Source: JAGREO01 sp020446285
GTDB lineage: Bacteria > Pseudomonadota > Alphaproteobacteria > Geminicoccales > Geminicoccaceae
DNA: 64,000 bases
Assembly (NCBI GenBank): GCA_041398005.1
Contig: JAWKVP010000002.1
Span: 186,001-250,000 of the forward strand
Direction of reading: 5' to 3'
The notes beneath the pieces are model-generated. The model saw nothing but the letters and a program-made list of their open reading frames with translations. It searched no databases and had not been told where the DNA came from. The position numbers and the translations under genes were made by a program. Every line of letters begins with the position of its first letter. The stretch's first letter is position 1. This document shows, piece after piece, positions 54,427 to 64,000 of this stretch.

Positions 54427-55334
54427 GCCGCGGCTTTGTAAATGTCGATGATCTTTGCCAGCAGGTCCACGGCCTCCGCTTTCGGCCGCTGGAAACTGTT
54501 GCGACCGACAATCGAACCGGAACCGCCACCCGCGGCGATTTCCCGGATCTCGTTGAGGAAGCCTTCGGTGTCCTTGGCCTCGCCGCCTGAAAAGACGACC
54601 AGCCGCTTGCCATTGAATGCAGCCTGCATGACATGTTCGATACGCTGCTTGAGCGTATCCTGGGCAACACCCGCATAGGCGCCCTCGGCGGCCTTGAGGT
54701 CGACACCCGCCTTCGGCGGCTTGACCTTGATGATGTTGGCACCGAGCAGTGCTGCCATGTGCGCCGCATAGGCGATGATGTCGAGCGCGGTCTCGCCGGA
54801 TTTCGACACATTGCCACCGCGCGGATAGGACCACAGCACCGAGCAGAGCCCGTTGGCCTTGGCCTCCGCCGACATCTCGCGGAATTCCTCCATCATGTCG
54901 TAATTGCAGCCGGAACCGGGATAGATGGTGAAGCCGATGCCGACGCAGCCGAGCCTGAGCGCATCCTTCACCGTGCCGTGGATGGCCTGATCGCCCTCGC
55001 CGGTGTGCAGACTGTTGGCGCTGTTGACCTTGAGGATGAGCGGAACCTGTCCGGCAAACGTGTCGGCCCCCTGCTCCAGCGAGCCGAGCGGTGCCGCGTA
55101 GCCGCTCAACCCCGCGTCGATGGCGAGCTGGTAGAGATAGTGCGGATCATAGGCTGCGGGATTCTTCGAAAAGGACCGCGCAGGCCCATGCTCGTATCCC
55201 TGATCCACGGGCAGGATCACGAGCTTGCCCGTTCCGGCGAGCTTGCCCTGCATCAACAGCCTGTAAAGACTGGCCTTCACGCCAGGATTCTCGCCCTCGT
55301 ACCAGGACAGAATCTCCTTGACCTTGTCACTCAT
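54423..55334 (-). CDS. fbaB: Class I fructose-bisphosphate aldolase (DhnA type)
   Basis: A 303-residue Schiff-base aldolase of the archaeal-type class I family found in many alphaproteobacteria. Key parts are LVILPVDQGYEHGPARSF, GSGCNYDMMEEF, the lysine segment NIIKVKPPKAG and AAGGGSGSIVGRNSFQRP near the phosphate site. MSDKVKEILSWY is the preferred start. It lies downstream of pgk and a small unknown gene on the same strand and continues the glycolysis/gluconeogenesis group. Confidence 0.9.
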   Translation of the reverse strand: MSDKVKEILSWYEGENPGVKASLYRLLMQGKLAGTGKLVILPVDQGYEHGPARSFSKNPAAYDPHYLYQLAIDAGLSGYAAPLGSLEQGADTFAGQVPLILKVNSANSLHTGEGDQAIHGTVKDALRLGCVGIGFTIYPGSGCNYDMMEEFREMSAEAKANGLCSVLWSYPRGGNVSKSGETALDIIAYAAHMAALLGANIIKVKPPKAGVDLKAAEGAYAGVAQDTLKQRIEHVMQAAFNGKRLVVFSGGEAKDTEGFLNEIREIAAGGGSGSIVGRNSFQRPKAEAVDLLAKIIDIYKAAA

Positions 55335-55385
55335 CGTCCAACTCCTCATCAAGCCCCAGCTATCGTCGGGCAGTCCTACAACGTG

Positions 55386-55802
55386 TTACTCGGCGGACCA
55401 AGGCGACAGGGCAGTGTCCGGACTGCCTGAAAGTCGCCTTGTCAGTGTGCGCTCGACCGGCTCGCGCGGATCGAGCGCAATCGGCCGCGTCGGCGGGCGG
55501 TCCATGAGGACGCCGCCGGCCTGCGACACCATGCTCTCGATCCTCGAACGGGCCACACAACCTTCACGATATACGAAATGGCGCAGTCCCTGCCGGATTC
55601 CACCCATGACGATTCCCGCGCGATCTCCACAATCAACGAGAACCCGGGAGGACAATCTGGTCTCCAACGCATGGAGAAAACCCACGCCCGCCATGGCAGT
55701 CAACGTTTCTGATGAATATAACATCAACCTGAAGTTGTTCGTTCGTGCAAAACGCAACACTGCCTCTGCCTGTGAGCCGCTGCAGAAAGCGACGCAGTGC
55801 AC
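55386..55802 (-). CDS. Small unknown protein between pgk and aldolase
   Basis: A frame of 138 codons from GTG 55802 (112 from ATG 55724) lies between pgk and the aldolase on the same strand. It predicts an alternating strand-helix pattern: VHCVAFCSGSQAEAVLRF, then FRLMLYSSETLTAMAGVG and SRVLVDCGDRAGIVMGG, with a proline-rich tail (MDRPPTRPIALDP). I recognise no named family, though a related short protein is often seen beside fba in alphaproteobacteria from memory of such sequences. Operon position, codon use and hydrophobic periodicity favour a real gene; the start is uncertain because no good ribosome-binding site is visible. Confidence 0.5.
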   Translation of the reverse strand: MHCVAFCSGSQAEAVLRFARTNNFRLMLYSSETLTAMAGVGFLHALETRLSSRVLVDCGDRAGIVMGGIRQGLRHFVYREGCVARSRIESMVSQAGGVLMDRPPTRPIALDPREPVERTLTRRLSGSPDTALSPWSAE

Positions 55803-55834
55803 CTGAAAAGGAACAGTATCCCGCCGGACGGCGT

Positions 55835-57037
55835 TCAGGCGGACCTGCCAAGCGCGGCCACGCCCGGAAGTTCCTTGCCTTCGAGCCATTCGAGAAAGGC
55901 GCCGCCCGCCGTCGACACATAGGAAAACCGCTCCAGTACGCCCGCATGCGCGAGTGCGGCGACCGTATCGCCACCGCCGGCCACCGTCTTCAGCGAGCCC
56001 CTGTCGGTGAGATCGGCCGCGGCACGCGCGACACCATTGGTACCGGCATCGAACGGTTCGATCTCGAACGCGCCCATCGGACCATTCCAGAGGAGCGTGC
56101 GGGCACCGGCCAGCGCCGCGGTCACATGTTCCACGCTCTTCGGCCCGATATCGAGAATCATCTCGTCGTCTCCGACGGCATCGATGCCAACCGTCCGGGT
56201 TTCCGCATGTTCCCGGAATTCCGTCGCGCAGACGGCATCTGCCGGAAGGATGATCTCGACACCGGCAGCTTCCGCCTTTTCCATGATCCCGCGGGCAGTA
56301 TCGGCAAGATCGTGTTCGCAAAGCGACTTGCCGACATTCACGCCACGCGCGGCGAGAAAGGTATTGGCCATTCCGCCGCCGATCACCAGCTTGTCGACCT
56401 TGCCGAGGATCTGGCCGATGACCTCGAGCTTGCTCGACACCTTGGCGCCACCGACAAGCGCTGCCGCCGGACGTTCGGCGTTGCCCAGTGCCGCATCGAG
56501 CGCCTCGAGCTCGGCCTGCATCAATCGTCCCGCGAAGGACGGGAGCCTGTCCGCCACCCCGACCACACTCGCATGGGCCCGGTGCGAGCAGGAGAAGGCG
56601 TCATTGACATAGAGATCGCCCAGCTTCGCCAGCGCCTCGCCGAATTCCGGAACATTCTTCTCCTCACCGGCATGGAAACGCAGATTTTCCAGAAGCAGGA
56701 TATCTCCCGGCTGGAGCGAGGCCACCGCCGCCTCGGCCTCGGGTCCGATGCAATCGGAGGTGAATGCCACCGGCATGCCACCCAGCACGTCGGCGAGCAC
56801 CGGTGCGATGGGCGCAAGCGACATGGAGGGTTGCGCTGTCCCCTTGGGCCGGCCGAAATGCGACATGATGACCGTTCTGGCACCGGCTTCGGCCAGCTCG
56901 CGAATGGTCGTCGCCGCGCGCTCGATCCGGGTGGCGTCCGTCACTTCGCCATCCTGCATCGGCACATTGAAATCCACACGGACGAGCACCCGCCTGTCCC
57001 TCACATCCAGTCCGTCCAGCGATCTGAAATCGGCCAT
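55835..57037 (-). CDS. pgk: Phosphoglycerate kinase
   Basis: A 400-residue glycolytic kinase making ATP from 1,3-bisphosphoglycerate. The N-domain has VLVRVDFNVPMQDGEVTD and MSHFGRPKG, the C-domain has GGAKVSSKLEVIGQIL, LWNGPMGAFE and VAGGGDTVAALA. Length is standard. It heads the pgk-unknown-aldolase-ThiE-like-suhB run on the minus strand. It is divergent from pccA, with 258 bases between the two starts for promoters. Confidence 0.95.
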   Translation of the reverse strand: MADFRSLDGLDVRDRRVLVRVDFNVPMQDGEVTDATRIERAATTIRELAEAGARTVIMSHFGRPKGTAQPSMSLAPIAPVLADVLGGMPVAFTSDCIGPEAEAAVASLQPGDILLLENLRFHAGEEKNVPEFGEALAKLGDLYVNDAFSCSHRAHASVVGVADRLPSFAGRLMQAELEALDAALGNAERPAAALVGGAKVSSKLEVIGQILGKVDKLVIGGGMANTFLAARGVNVGKSLCEHDLADTARGIMEKAEAAGVEIILPADAVCATEFREHAETRTVGIDAVGDDEMILDIGPKSVEHVTAALAGARTLLWNGPMGAFEIEPFDAGTNGVARAAADLTDRGSLKTVAGGGDTVAALAHAGVLERFSYVSTAGGAFLEWLEGKELPGVAALGRSA

Positions 57038-57295
57038 TCTTCAATGCCTCCGGCGCGCGACGCGCAAAGCCCGATACCTCGGCGCGCTGCTACCATGCAC
57101 GGCGGCCATTGTCCATCGAACTGCCTGTTGCTTCACCTGTCGCCGGGACAGGACAGGGTGTCCCGAATTTCGACAATTCGTTCAGCCGGCTATCGCCACT
57201 TCGCCGCAGATGGCTTACGCAGGGCCACCGACGCTGATATCGCGTCGCAACATGATTTTCATCGGGTGAAAGACCAAGAAGAGCTGGACGGGCCC

Positions 57296-59281
<1,986 letters not shown>

Positions 59282-59302
59282 CAGGACGAGGCCCGCAACG
59301 GA

Positions 59303-60658
59303 TCAGCGGGTGCCGGCGAGCCAGCGCCTGACGAGTTCGTCCTGCAACCCGCGGGCACGGACTTCCCATTCGTCGGCTTCCCGGCGAATGGCGATCGTCG
59401 GCACCTCCATCGCATCATAGGCGCGCCGGCGATTTTCCTCGGCGGTCATGATGACGAACAGCCTGAGGCCATCATCGGCGAGGAGATAACCCGCAAGCGC
59501 GCTGGCAAAATCCAGACTGCCGGTCTTGGCCCAGACACGAAGCGCGCTGCCGGTATCGTTCAACCTGCGTTCGAGACTTCCCGACCAGCCGCTCGCCGCA
59601 AGCAGCTCCGGTAAACCGTAACGCTCCAGACCGTAACGCAGCAGGGCCATGAGCTGGGCGGCGCTGGCGCGGGTGCGGGGCGACAGCCCGGAATGGTTCC
59701 GCACATCCAGCCCGCTCCAGTCGGCAGCGATGCGGCCGGTGACCGCCCTCGCCAGAATTTCCGCCGACTGCGCAAGATTCTCCGCGCGCAGGCCGAGGCG
59801 TGTCGAGGTGATGAGTCCGAGCGTTTCGGCGAGCTGATTGTTGGAATAAAGCAGCATATCCTCGATCAGTTCCTCGACCGGCTTGCTTCGCACGGAACGC
59901 AACAGCCGCGCATGCTGTGGCCGGCGACCGCGTTCGGGCGCGGCGATGCGTACGCCCAGTCTCCGGATCAGGATGGCGAGGTTGCGCGCGGCGTGCATGC
60001 CGGCATCGCGCACCGGAATGGCGCGCGGTTTCTTCGGTCTGGCGCTGGTGACGATGCTCCAGGCCGGACCGCGCTCGAGGAGCGGCGGCAATCCGTCATA
60101 ATTGCCGAAACCGTCCGGCCGCATCGATACGCGACTGAAGGCGAGCGCCAGCGGACCGACACCGGCATTGTAGGTCGCATCGGGAGGCTGATCGGGATTG
60201 ATCGCGGGCACACGCAGGAAAGCATCGTCGGCCACGAGAAAACGGCCGGCAACCTCCCGAATGCCGGCAGCACGCAAGCCCAGCGCGAGCTCCAGGAGGT
60301 CGTCCATGTCGAGCTCGACATCGCCACCCCCCTCGACGATCAGATCACCCTGCAGACGACTGCCCCGGAGCTCCCCATCAACCCAGAGACGTGTTTCGAG
60401 ACGATGCTCGCCACCCAGCGTCTCGAGTGCGGCAATGGCTGTGAGAAGCTTGATCGTCGAGGCCGGCATCATGAGCCGATGCGGATCACGGACCGCCAGC
60501 ACCTCACCACTGGCGGCGTCGGCGAGAAGCCAGGAAACCTGACTTCCGACCAGACCGAAACGCTCCACCAGCGCATCATCGGCCCTTGCAACGCAAGGCT
60601 GCATCAACAGGACGGCAACAGAAACAAGGATCATCCGGTAACGCAACCGACCCTCCAT
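59303..60658 (-). CDS. dacB: D-alanyl-D-alanine carboxypeptidase/endopeptidase (PBP4, DacB type)
   Basis: A 451-residue periplasmic low-molecular-weight penicillin-binding protein of peptidase family S13. A signal peptide lies near MILVSVAVLLMQPCVARA. Active-site motifs are SxxK in PASTIKLLTA, SxN in YSNNQLAE and KTG in VWAKTGSLDFA, in order with the usual large insert (domain II) after the SxxK. It trims peptidoglycan crosslinks and stem peptides. The start MEGRLRYRM is likely; an alternative begins at the next Met. It follows DUF1127 gene on the minus strand but not closely coupled. Confidence 0.86.
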   Translation of the reverse strand: MEGRLRYRMILVSVAVLLMQPCVARADDALVERFGLVGSQVSWLLADAASGEVLAVRDPHRLMMPASTIKLLTAIAALETLGGEHRLETRLWVDGELRGSRLQGDLIVEGGGDVELDMDDLLELALGLRAAGIREVAGRFLVADDAFLRVPAINPDQPPDATYNAGVGPLALAFSRVSMRPDGFGNYDGLPPLLERGPAWSIVTSARPKKPRAIPVRDAGMHAARNLAILIRRLGVRIAAPERGRRPQHARLLRSVRSKPVEELIEDMLLYSNNQLAETLGLITSTRLGLRAENLAQSAEILARAVTGRIAADWSGLDVRNHSGLSPRTRASAAQLMALLRYGLERYGLPELLAASGWSGSLERRLNDTGSALRVWAKTGSLDFASALAGYLLADDGLRLFVIMTAEENRRRAYDAMEVPTIAIRREADEWEVRARGLQDELVRRWLAGTR

Positions 60659-60717
60659 CGAGACGGAAAGGGCCGACGCAACCGGCGACGGAGGAGGTGT
60701 CTGTCCGCTTTGTTGCG

Positions 60718-60957
60718 TCAGATGCGGTCGAGCACCTCGCGCTGCCGTACGGGCAGGTCCCAGAACGGCCGCCGGCTCTCGCGCCTCGCATCCGCAAGGG
60801 TGAGGCCGAGGTCGGCAAGCGCCCTGTCGTCCAGCTTCGCCAGTCCCTTTCGTTCCCTCGCCGTTTGCCACATCAAGGCGATCAAAACCAGAGGATAACA
60901 CCACCTGAGGTTTGGTGACGCCAAATCAGTTCGATCGAGGGTAACAGAAGCTCTCAT
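60718..60957 (-). CDS. Second DUF1127 domain protein
   Basis: A 79-residue small protein. The N-terminal part is hydrophobic (WCYPLVLIALMWQTARER), followed by the DUF1127 core GLAKLDDRALADLGLTLADAR, here ending RRPFWDLPVRQREVLDRI. It is divergent from the LysR regulator, and the shared region has a TGACA-TGTCA palindrome at 61034-61047. LysR/DUF1127 divergent pairs are common in alphaproteobacteria, which suggests the LysR protein may control it. Role unknown. Confidence 0.75.
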   Translation of the reverse strand: MRASVTLDRTDLASPNLRWCYPLVLIALMWQTARERKGLAKLDDRALADLGLTLADARRESRRPFWDLPVRQREVLDRI

Positions 60958-61033
60958 TGCCCATCTCCATTTTGACCGACTGCGATCCTTGCAGACCGGG
61001 TCCGGACAAACACTCCGATGAGGCGGAATCTAT

Positions 61034-61047
61034 TGACATGTTTGTCA
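61034..61047. promoter_or_regulatory. Palindrome in the LysR/DUF1127 divergent region
   Basis: TGACA, four bases, TGTCA: a perfect dyad within the A+T-rich part of the divergent spacer, about 58 bases before the LysR start. It overlaps a TTGACA -35-like hexamer, as expected for autorepression, but the T-N11-A LysR pattern is not exact. Confidence 0.4.
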
Positions 61048-61104
61048 TAATGAAATCGAATGTTTCTTATCATGTGAATAAGACGTCGTGATAACAGGGA
61101 CCGG

Positions 61105-61998
61105 ATGGAACGATCGGTAATGCGCAATATCGATACAGCCCTTCTGCGCAGCTTCGTCGTGGTCGCCGAGACCGGCGGCATGACCGCCGCCGCACGCCAG
61201 CTCAATCTTACCCAGGCGGCGGTGAGCCAGCAGATCAAGCGGCTCGAGGAATTGCTGCAGTGCCGTCTCTTCGAGCGCGACCGCAGGGAGTTCGCGATAA
61301 CCGCTGCCGGCGAGCGACTGATGAGCAAGGCCCAGCGCATGCTGGCACTCAACGACGACATCTGGACCTCGATGGTGCGCCCGGAGTTCGAGGGTGAGGT
61401 ACGTCTCGGCGTGCCCCATGACATCGTCAGCCACTTCATGCCGCCCGTGCTGCGCCGCTTCGATCGCGCCTGGCCACGGGTCCAGATCATTTTCGACTGT
61501 TCGGCGACCCAGGCTCTTCTCGGCCGTCTCGACGCCGGTGACATCGATCTCACACTCACCACCGAACAGCACCCGGCGCGCGACGGCAATGGGGAGACGC
61601 TGATGAGTGAACCGCTTGTCTGGGTCGGTGCTTCAGGCGGCAAGGCGCATCTGCGCAATCCGCTGCCGATCTCGCTCGGCGAACCGAACTGCTCCTTCCG
61701 CCCGGCGGTGAATGCGGCCATCGACAGGCTCGGGCGGGACTGGCGCTCGGTGTGCAATCACGGCGGGATACAGGCAATGGAGGCAACGCTCTCGGCCGAT
61801 CTCGCCATTTCGGCCATGCTCCGCTGCGCCGTCGCGAGTGACCTCGAACTGATCCCCGCGAGCGCCGGCCTGCCGCCATTGCCGCACTTTCACATCAACA
61901 TGTATCTGCGCAAGGGCAGCATCCCGGCGGCCGCAACGGAACTCGCCCGGCACATCCGCGACACACTCAGGGGCGACACCCTCCCGACTGCAGCATGA
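61105..61998 (+). CDS. LysR family transcriptional regulator
   Basis: A 297-residue LysR regulator. The N-terminal HTH reads LLRSFVVVAETGGMTAAARQ and NLTQAAVSQQIKRLEELLQC, the strongly conserved LysR winged-helix. The effector domain begins near residue 95 (EGEVRLGVPHDIVSHFMPPV). The second in-frame ATG (61120, MRNIDTALL) is equally plausible. It is divergent from the DUF1127 gene. Effector and targets are not predictable. Confidence 0.88.
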   Translation: MERSVMRNIDTALLRSFVVVAETGGMTAAARQLNLTQAAVSQQIKRLEELLQCRLFERDRREFAITAAGERLMSKAQRMLALNDDIWTSMVRPEFEGEVRLGVPHDIVSHFMPPVLRRFDRAWPRVQIIFDCSATQALLGRLDAGDIDLTLTTEQHPARDGNGETLMSEPLVWVGASGGKAHLRNPLPISLGEPNCSFRPAVNAAIDRLGRDWRSVCNHGGIQAMEATLSADLAISAMLRCAVASDLELIPASAGLPPLPHFHINMYLRKGSIPAAATELARHIRDTLRGDTLPTAA

Positions 61999-62159
61999 AA
62001 CGCGCCGGTATACCATTGCGATACTGACGCTTGCCTCCGGAATAGACATCCAGAACCGACAATGAACAACTACCCTCGGGTCGAAGGAAGGGTTTTCGAA
62101 TCCAACAAGATCATTGTCATTCAAAATGTCAGAGATCATGAACATGAAAAAACATGAGA

Positions 62160-62234
62160 TGGCGTCCCCAACGGGATTCGAACCCGTGTTTTCACCTTGA
62201 AAGGGTGACGTCCTAACCCCTAGACGATGGGGAC
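62160..62234 (-). tRNA. tRNA-Glu (anticodon TTC), with encoded CCA
   Basis: The minus strand folds as a complete tRNA. The acceptor stem GTCCCCA pairs with the 3' strand TGGGGAC, a D arm and T arm (GGTTCGAATCC loop) are intact, and the anticodon loop CTTTCAA carries TTC. The discriminator is G and CCA is encoded at 62160-62162. A run of T on the minus strand just downstream (62148-62153) may help terminate transcription. Confidence 0.95.
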
Positions 62235-62240
62235 CGCGGC

Positions 62241-62620
62241 TGTGCGTTTAATTGCTGATGGCGAAAAATGCAAGCCATCCGCTGCAGCGCGGTCGATACA
62301 ATCCGGAAGCGGGCATGAGATCGCACGTCAATCCGTGACCTTTCGGGTCTGCATGACCCCGATACCTACCTTGCCACAGAATGGCTCCGATCATCCGGAG
62401 GGTAGTGGTCGCTCGATGCTGCAGACATGTCCATTGGTCGCATAAACCGAAGTTGTAGATGGCCGGATACGGCCTTTCGACCCATGCCGATCCAACCGGC
62501 GATGGATTCCGGGAGCGGGCTCGATGTGACTATTGCTCCTCCCGCCTTCCATTGCCGGCCACGCGCCGATGATGGCAGAGGCAACCGCCAATCTCTCCAA
62601 CCAACAACGGAATTTCCATC
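62241..62620. other. Noncoding stretch between tRNA-Glu and the PepSY gene
   Basis: About 380 bases without a credible gene: the small open frames here are short, overlapping and lack family features. It should hold promoters for tRNA-Glu (minus) and the PepSY-cytochrome unit (plus), but none is convincing by eye. No repeats were seen. Confidence 0.5.
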
Positions 62621-62872
62621 ATGCTCAAGTCATTGGCCGCCGCATTGCTTCTCACCACGATGATTTCGGCTCAGGCACTCGCCTCCGGCGACGTCGTGCT
62701 GAACGACGAGAACGAGCAGCACATCAGGGAGATGCTGACCGGACAGGGCTACGAGGTCGGCAAGATCAAGACCGAGGACGGCCTGTATGAGGCCTATGCC
62801 AAAAAGGATGGAAAACGCTTCGAGCTCCTGCTCAACGGCTCCTTTGAAATCGTCCGTACCGAACAGGACTGA
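62621..62872 (+). CDS. PepSY domain periplasmic protein
   Basis: An 83-residue secreted protein. Signal peptide residues 1-21 (LAAALLLTTMISAQALA). The mature part, DENEQHIREMLTGQGYEVGK and then GLYEAYAKKDGKRFELLLNG, is a single PepSY domain, a small fold used as a protease inhibitor or sensor in other settings. It is upstream of a cytochrome b561 gene on the same strand (79 bases), a combination seen with YpeB/PepSY redox pairs. Confidence 0.8.
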   Translation: MLKSLAAALLLTTMISAQALASGDVVLNDENEQHIREMLTGQGYEVGKIKTEDGLYEAYAKKDGKRFELLLNGSFEIVRTEQD

Positions 62873-62951
62873 TCCCGATCCGACGCCCCGGACGGACATG
62901 GAGCCCATGCCGCGTCCGGGTCGTCATCGGACCATGAAAGGAGATATCGAC

Positions 62952-63476
62952 ATGAGCAGGATCAGGGTCTGGGACCCGGCCGTTCGCATCTTTCACTGGA
63001 CCCTGGCCGTCGCATTCGCGGCCAACGCGCTGTTTGTCGACGATGACGGCGACCTGCATCAATGGATCGGCTGGATGGTCGTCTCCCTGGTTCTCTTCCG
63101 TATCGTCTGGGGACTGTCGGGTTCGAAACATGCCCGCTTCAGCGACTTTCCCCCAAGCGTCAGTCGCGCACTCGGTCAGCTTCGCGAAATCGCAAGGGGC
63201 GAGAAGCGCATTCATACGGGGCACACGCCTCTCGGCGCCTGGATGATCTACAATCTGCTGCTGACCATGCTCGTTATCGGCGCCAGCGGCTATCTGATGA
63301 CGACCGACATGTTCTGGGGCGTTGAATGGCCGGAAGAGGTGCATGAAGCTGCGGTCACATGGGCCGAGATTTCTGTTGTCCTGCACATCGTCGCGGTCGT
63401 CCTCGAATCCTGGCGTACGCGTGTGAATCTTCCTCGCGCCATGCTGACCGGGTATAAGGAACTGCCTGGTGACTGA
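62952..63476 (+). CDS. Cytochrome b561-type membrane protein
   Basis: A 174-residue cytochrome b561 with four membrane helices. Haem ligands are plausible at RIFHWTLAVAF, HQWIGWMVV, HTPLGAWMIYN and VLHIVAVVLES, the usual His pattern of the bacterial b561 family, which passes electrons from quinol. ATG 62952 follows AAGGAG with correct spacing; an earlier in-frame ATG at 62934 is less well placed. It likely works with the PepSY protein. Confidence 0.85.
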   Translation: MSRIRVWDPAVRIFHWTLAVAFAANALFVDDDGDLHQWIGWMVVSLVLFRIVWGLSGSKHARFSDFPPSVSRALGQLREIARGEKRIHTGHTPLGAWMIYNLLLTMLVIGASGYLMTTDMFWGVEWPEEVHEAAVTWAEISVVLHIVAVVLESWRTRVNLPRAMLTGYKELPGD

Positions 63477-63487
63477 CGGACCCGCGA

Positions 63488-64000
63488 ATGATGATCGAAC
63501 GTCGGAACGACTATCCGGTATCGCTTGCCCTGGCACTCCTGATCGCCGTGCAGACCATGACCGCCGCCTTCTTCGTGACCGATGTCTTCGGCGATCTCGG
63601 CGACTATGAACGCCAGCCTTCATCCGGCCTCCATCTGACGATCGAGGCGATTGCCGCCGCGGGCCTCGTGGCGGCCATCATTCTGGAATGCGCCTATATT
63701 CGCCACCTGCTGCAACGCAAGGCTCGCCTCGAAAGCTCGCTTGAAACCGCGCGCGGTGCGGTGCACGACGTGATCGAATCCCATTTCGATCTCTGGAAGC
63801 TCACGCCAGCGGAGCGCGATGTAGCCTCCCTGCTCGTCAAGGGATTGAGCACGGCGAAGATCGCGGCCATTCGCGGCAGCGCCGAAGGGACCGTAAAGGC
63901 GCAGCTCAACGCCATTTACCGCAAGGCCGACGCCCGCAACCGGAGCGATCTCCTGAGCGTCATCATTGACGGTCTCATGGGGATCGACCGGCTCGCGGAC
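63488..64000 (+). CDS. Membrane-anchored LuxR-type HTH regulator (3' end outside window)
   Basis: An open frame of 171 codons from ATG 63488 that is still open at the window end. Residues 10-32 and 50-72 are membrane helices. After a short linker, residues 102-165 form a LuxR-type HTH: LTPAERDVASLLVKGL, STAKIAAIRGSAEGTVKAQL. The DNA-binding domain is thus tethered to the membrane. It starts 11 bases after the cytochrome b561 gene, so the three genes probably form one operon in which the regulator may respond to the membrane redox state. Confidence 0.75.
   Translation, partial: MMIERRNDYPVSLALALLIAVQTMTAAFFVTDVFGDLGDYERQPSSGLHLTIEAIAAAGLVAAIILECAYIRHLLQRKARLESSLETARGAVHDVIESHFDLWKLTPAERDVASLLVKGLSTAKIAAIRGSAEGTVKAQLNAIYRKADARNRSDLLSVIIDGLMGIDRLAD

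Noticed and set aside
55745..57295. 517-codon open frame on the plus strand, in frame with pccA and lying opposite pgk
   Set aside because: It mirrors pgk on the other strand in a G+C-rich genome where antisense frames stay open. It has no family motifs, and PccA similarity begins only at 57296.

Overview
The window is G+C-rich, densely packed chromosomal DNA from an alphaproteobacterium. Evidence for this is the conserved order ffs-dnaX-ybaB-recR with a small 4.5S-type SRP RNA, an MmcB-family protein, DUF2336 and DUF1127 proteins, a FixL/FixJ-style two-component pair, 3-hydroxybutyrate metabolism and a urea ABC transporter joined to a urease operon. Gene content leans towards Rhodospirillales or Rhizobiales, but the sequence alone does not fix the genus. 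There is one tRNA (Glu), one SRP RNA, no rRNA, no CRISPR array and no intact mobile element.

Layout. 1-1.6 kb: the tail of a probable sulfotransferase, then a nicotinate phosphoribosyltransferase-like gene. 1.6-2.3 kb: a gap holding a decayed fragment of a phage/plasmid polyvalent protein with an HEGGH motif. 2.3-4.9 kb: modABC molybdate uptake. 4.9-6.4 kb: mlaF-mlaE lipid transport, convergent with modC. 6.6-11 kb: dnaB, a DUF2336 gene, mmcB and nudC. 11.1-16.2 kb: ffs, dnaX, ybaB, recR, def, fmt, truA, a run of replication, recombination and translation-initiation housekeeping genes. 16.1-18.8 kb (minus strand): dapD, dapE and a membrane protein. 19-20.4 kb: an FAD-linked oxidase. 20.5-23.2 kb (minus): patatin-like lipase, acetoacetate decarboxylase and 3-hydroxybutyrate dehydrogenase, a likely polyhydroxybutyrate/ketone-body unit. 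23.4-25.5 kb: an ABC ATPase-permease pair behind a Zur-like palindrome and a 30-codon leader ORF.

25.6-36.3 kb is one long minus-strand unit, urtABCDE-ureDABCEFG, for high-affinity urea uptake and hydrolysis. An almost ideal sigma-54 promoter precedes urtA, pointing to nitrogen control. 36.4-44.2 kb (minus) is a carbohydrate ABC operon with two Gfo/Idh/MocA oxidoreductases and a D-2-hydroxyacid dehydrogenase; an alpha/beta hydrolase is divergent from it. Then come coaD, an HpcH/HpaI aldolase, a DUF1127 protein and a UPF0280 protein.

48.2-52.7 kb encodes a translationally coupled signalling unit: a LysM-FecR periplasmic protein, a CHASE2 histidine kinase and a FixJ-type regulator. 53-57 kb (minus) holds pgk, a small unknown protein, class I aldolase, a degenerate ThiE-like protein and suhB. 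57.3-61 kb has pccA, a PBP4-type carboxypeptidase and a second DUF1127 gene. 61.1-64 kb has a LysR regulator, tRNA-Glu, and a PepSY protein, cytochrome b561 and membrane-anchored LuxR-type regulator set that is cut by the window end.
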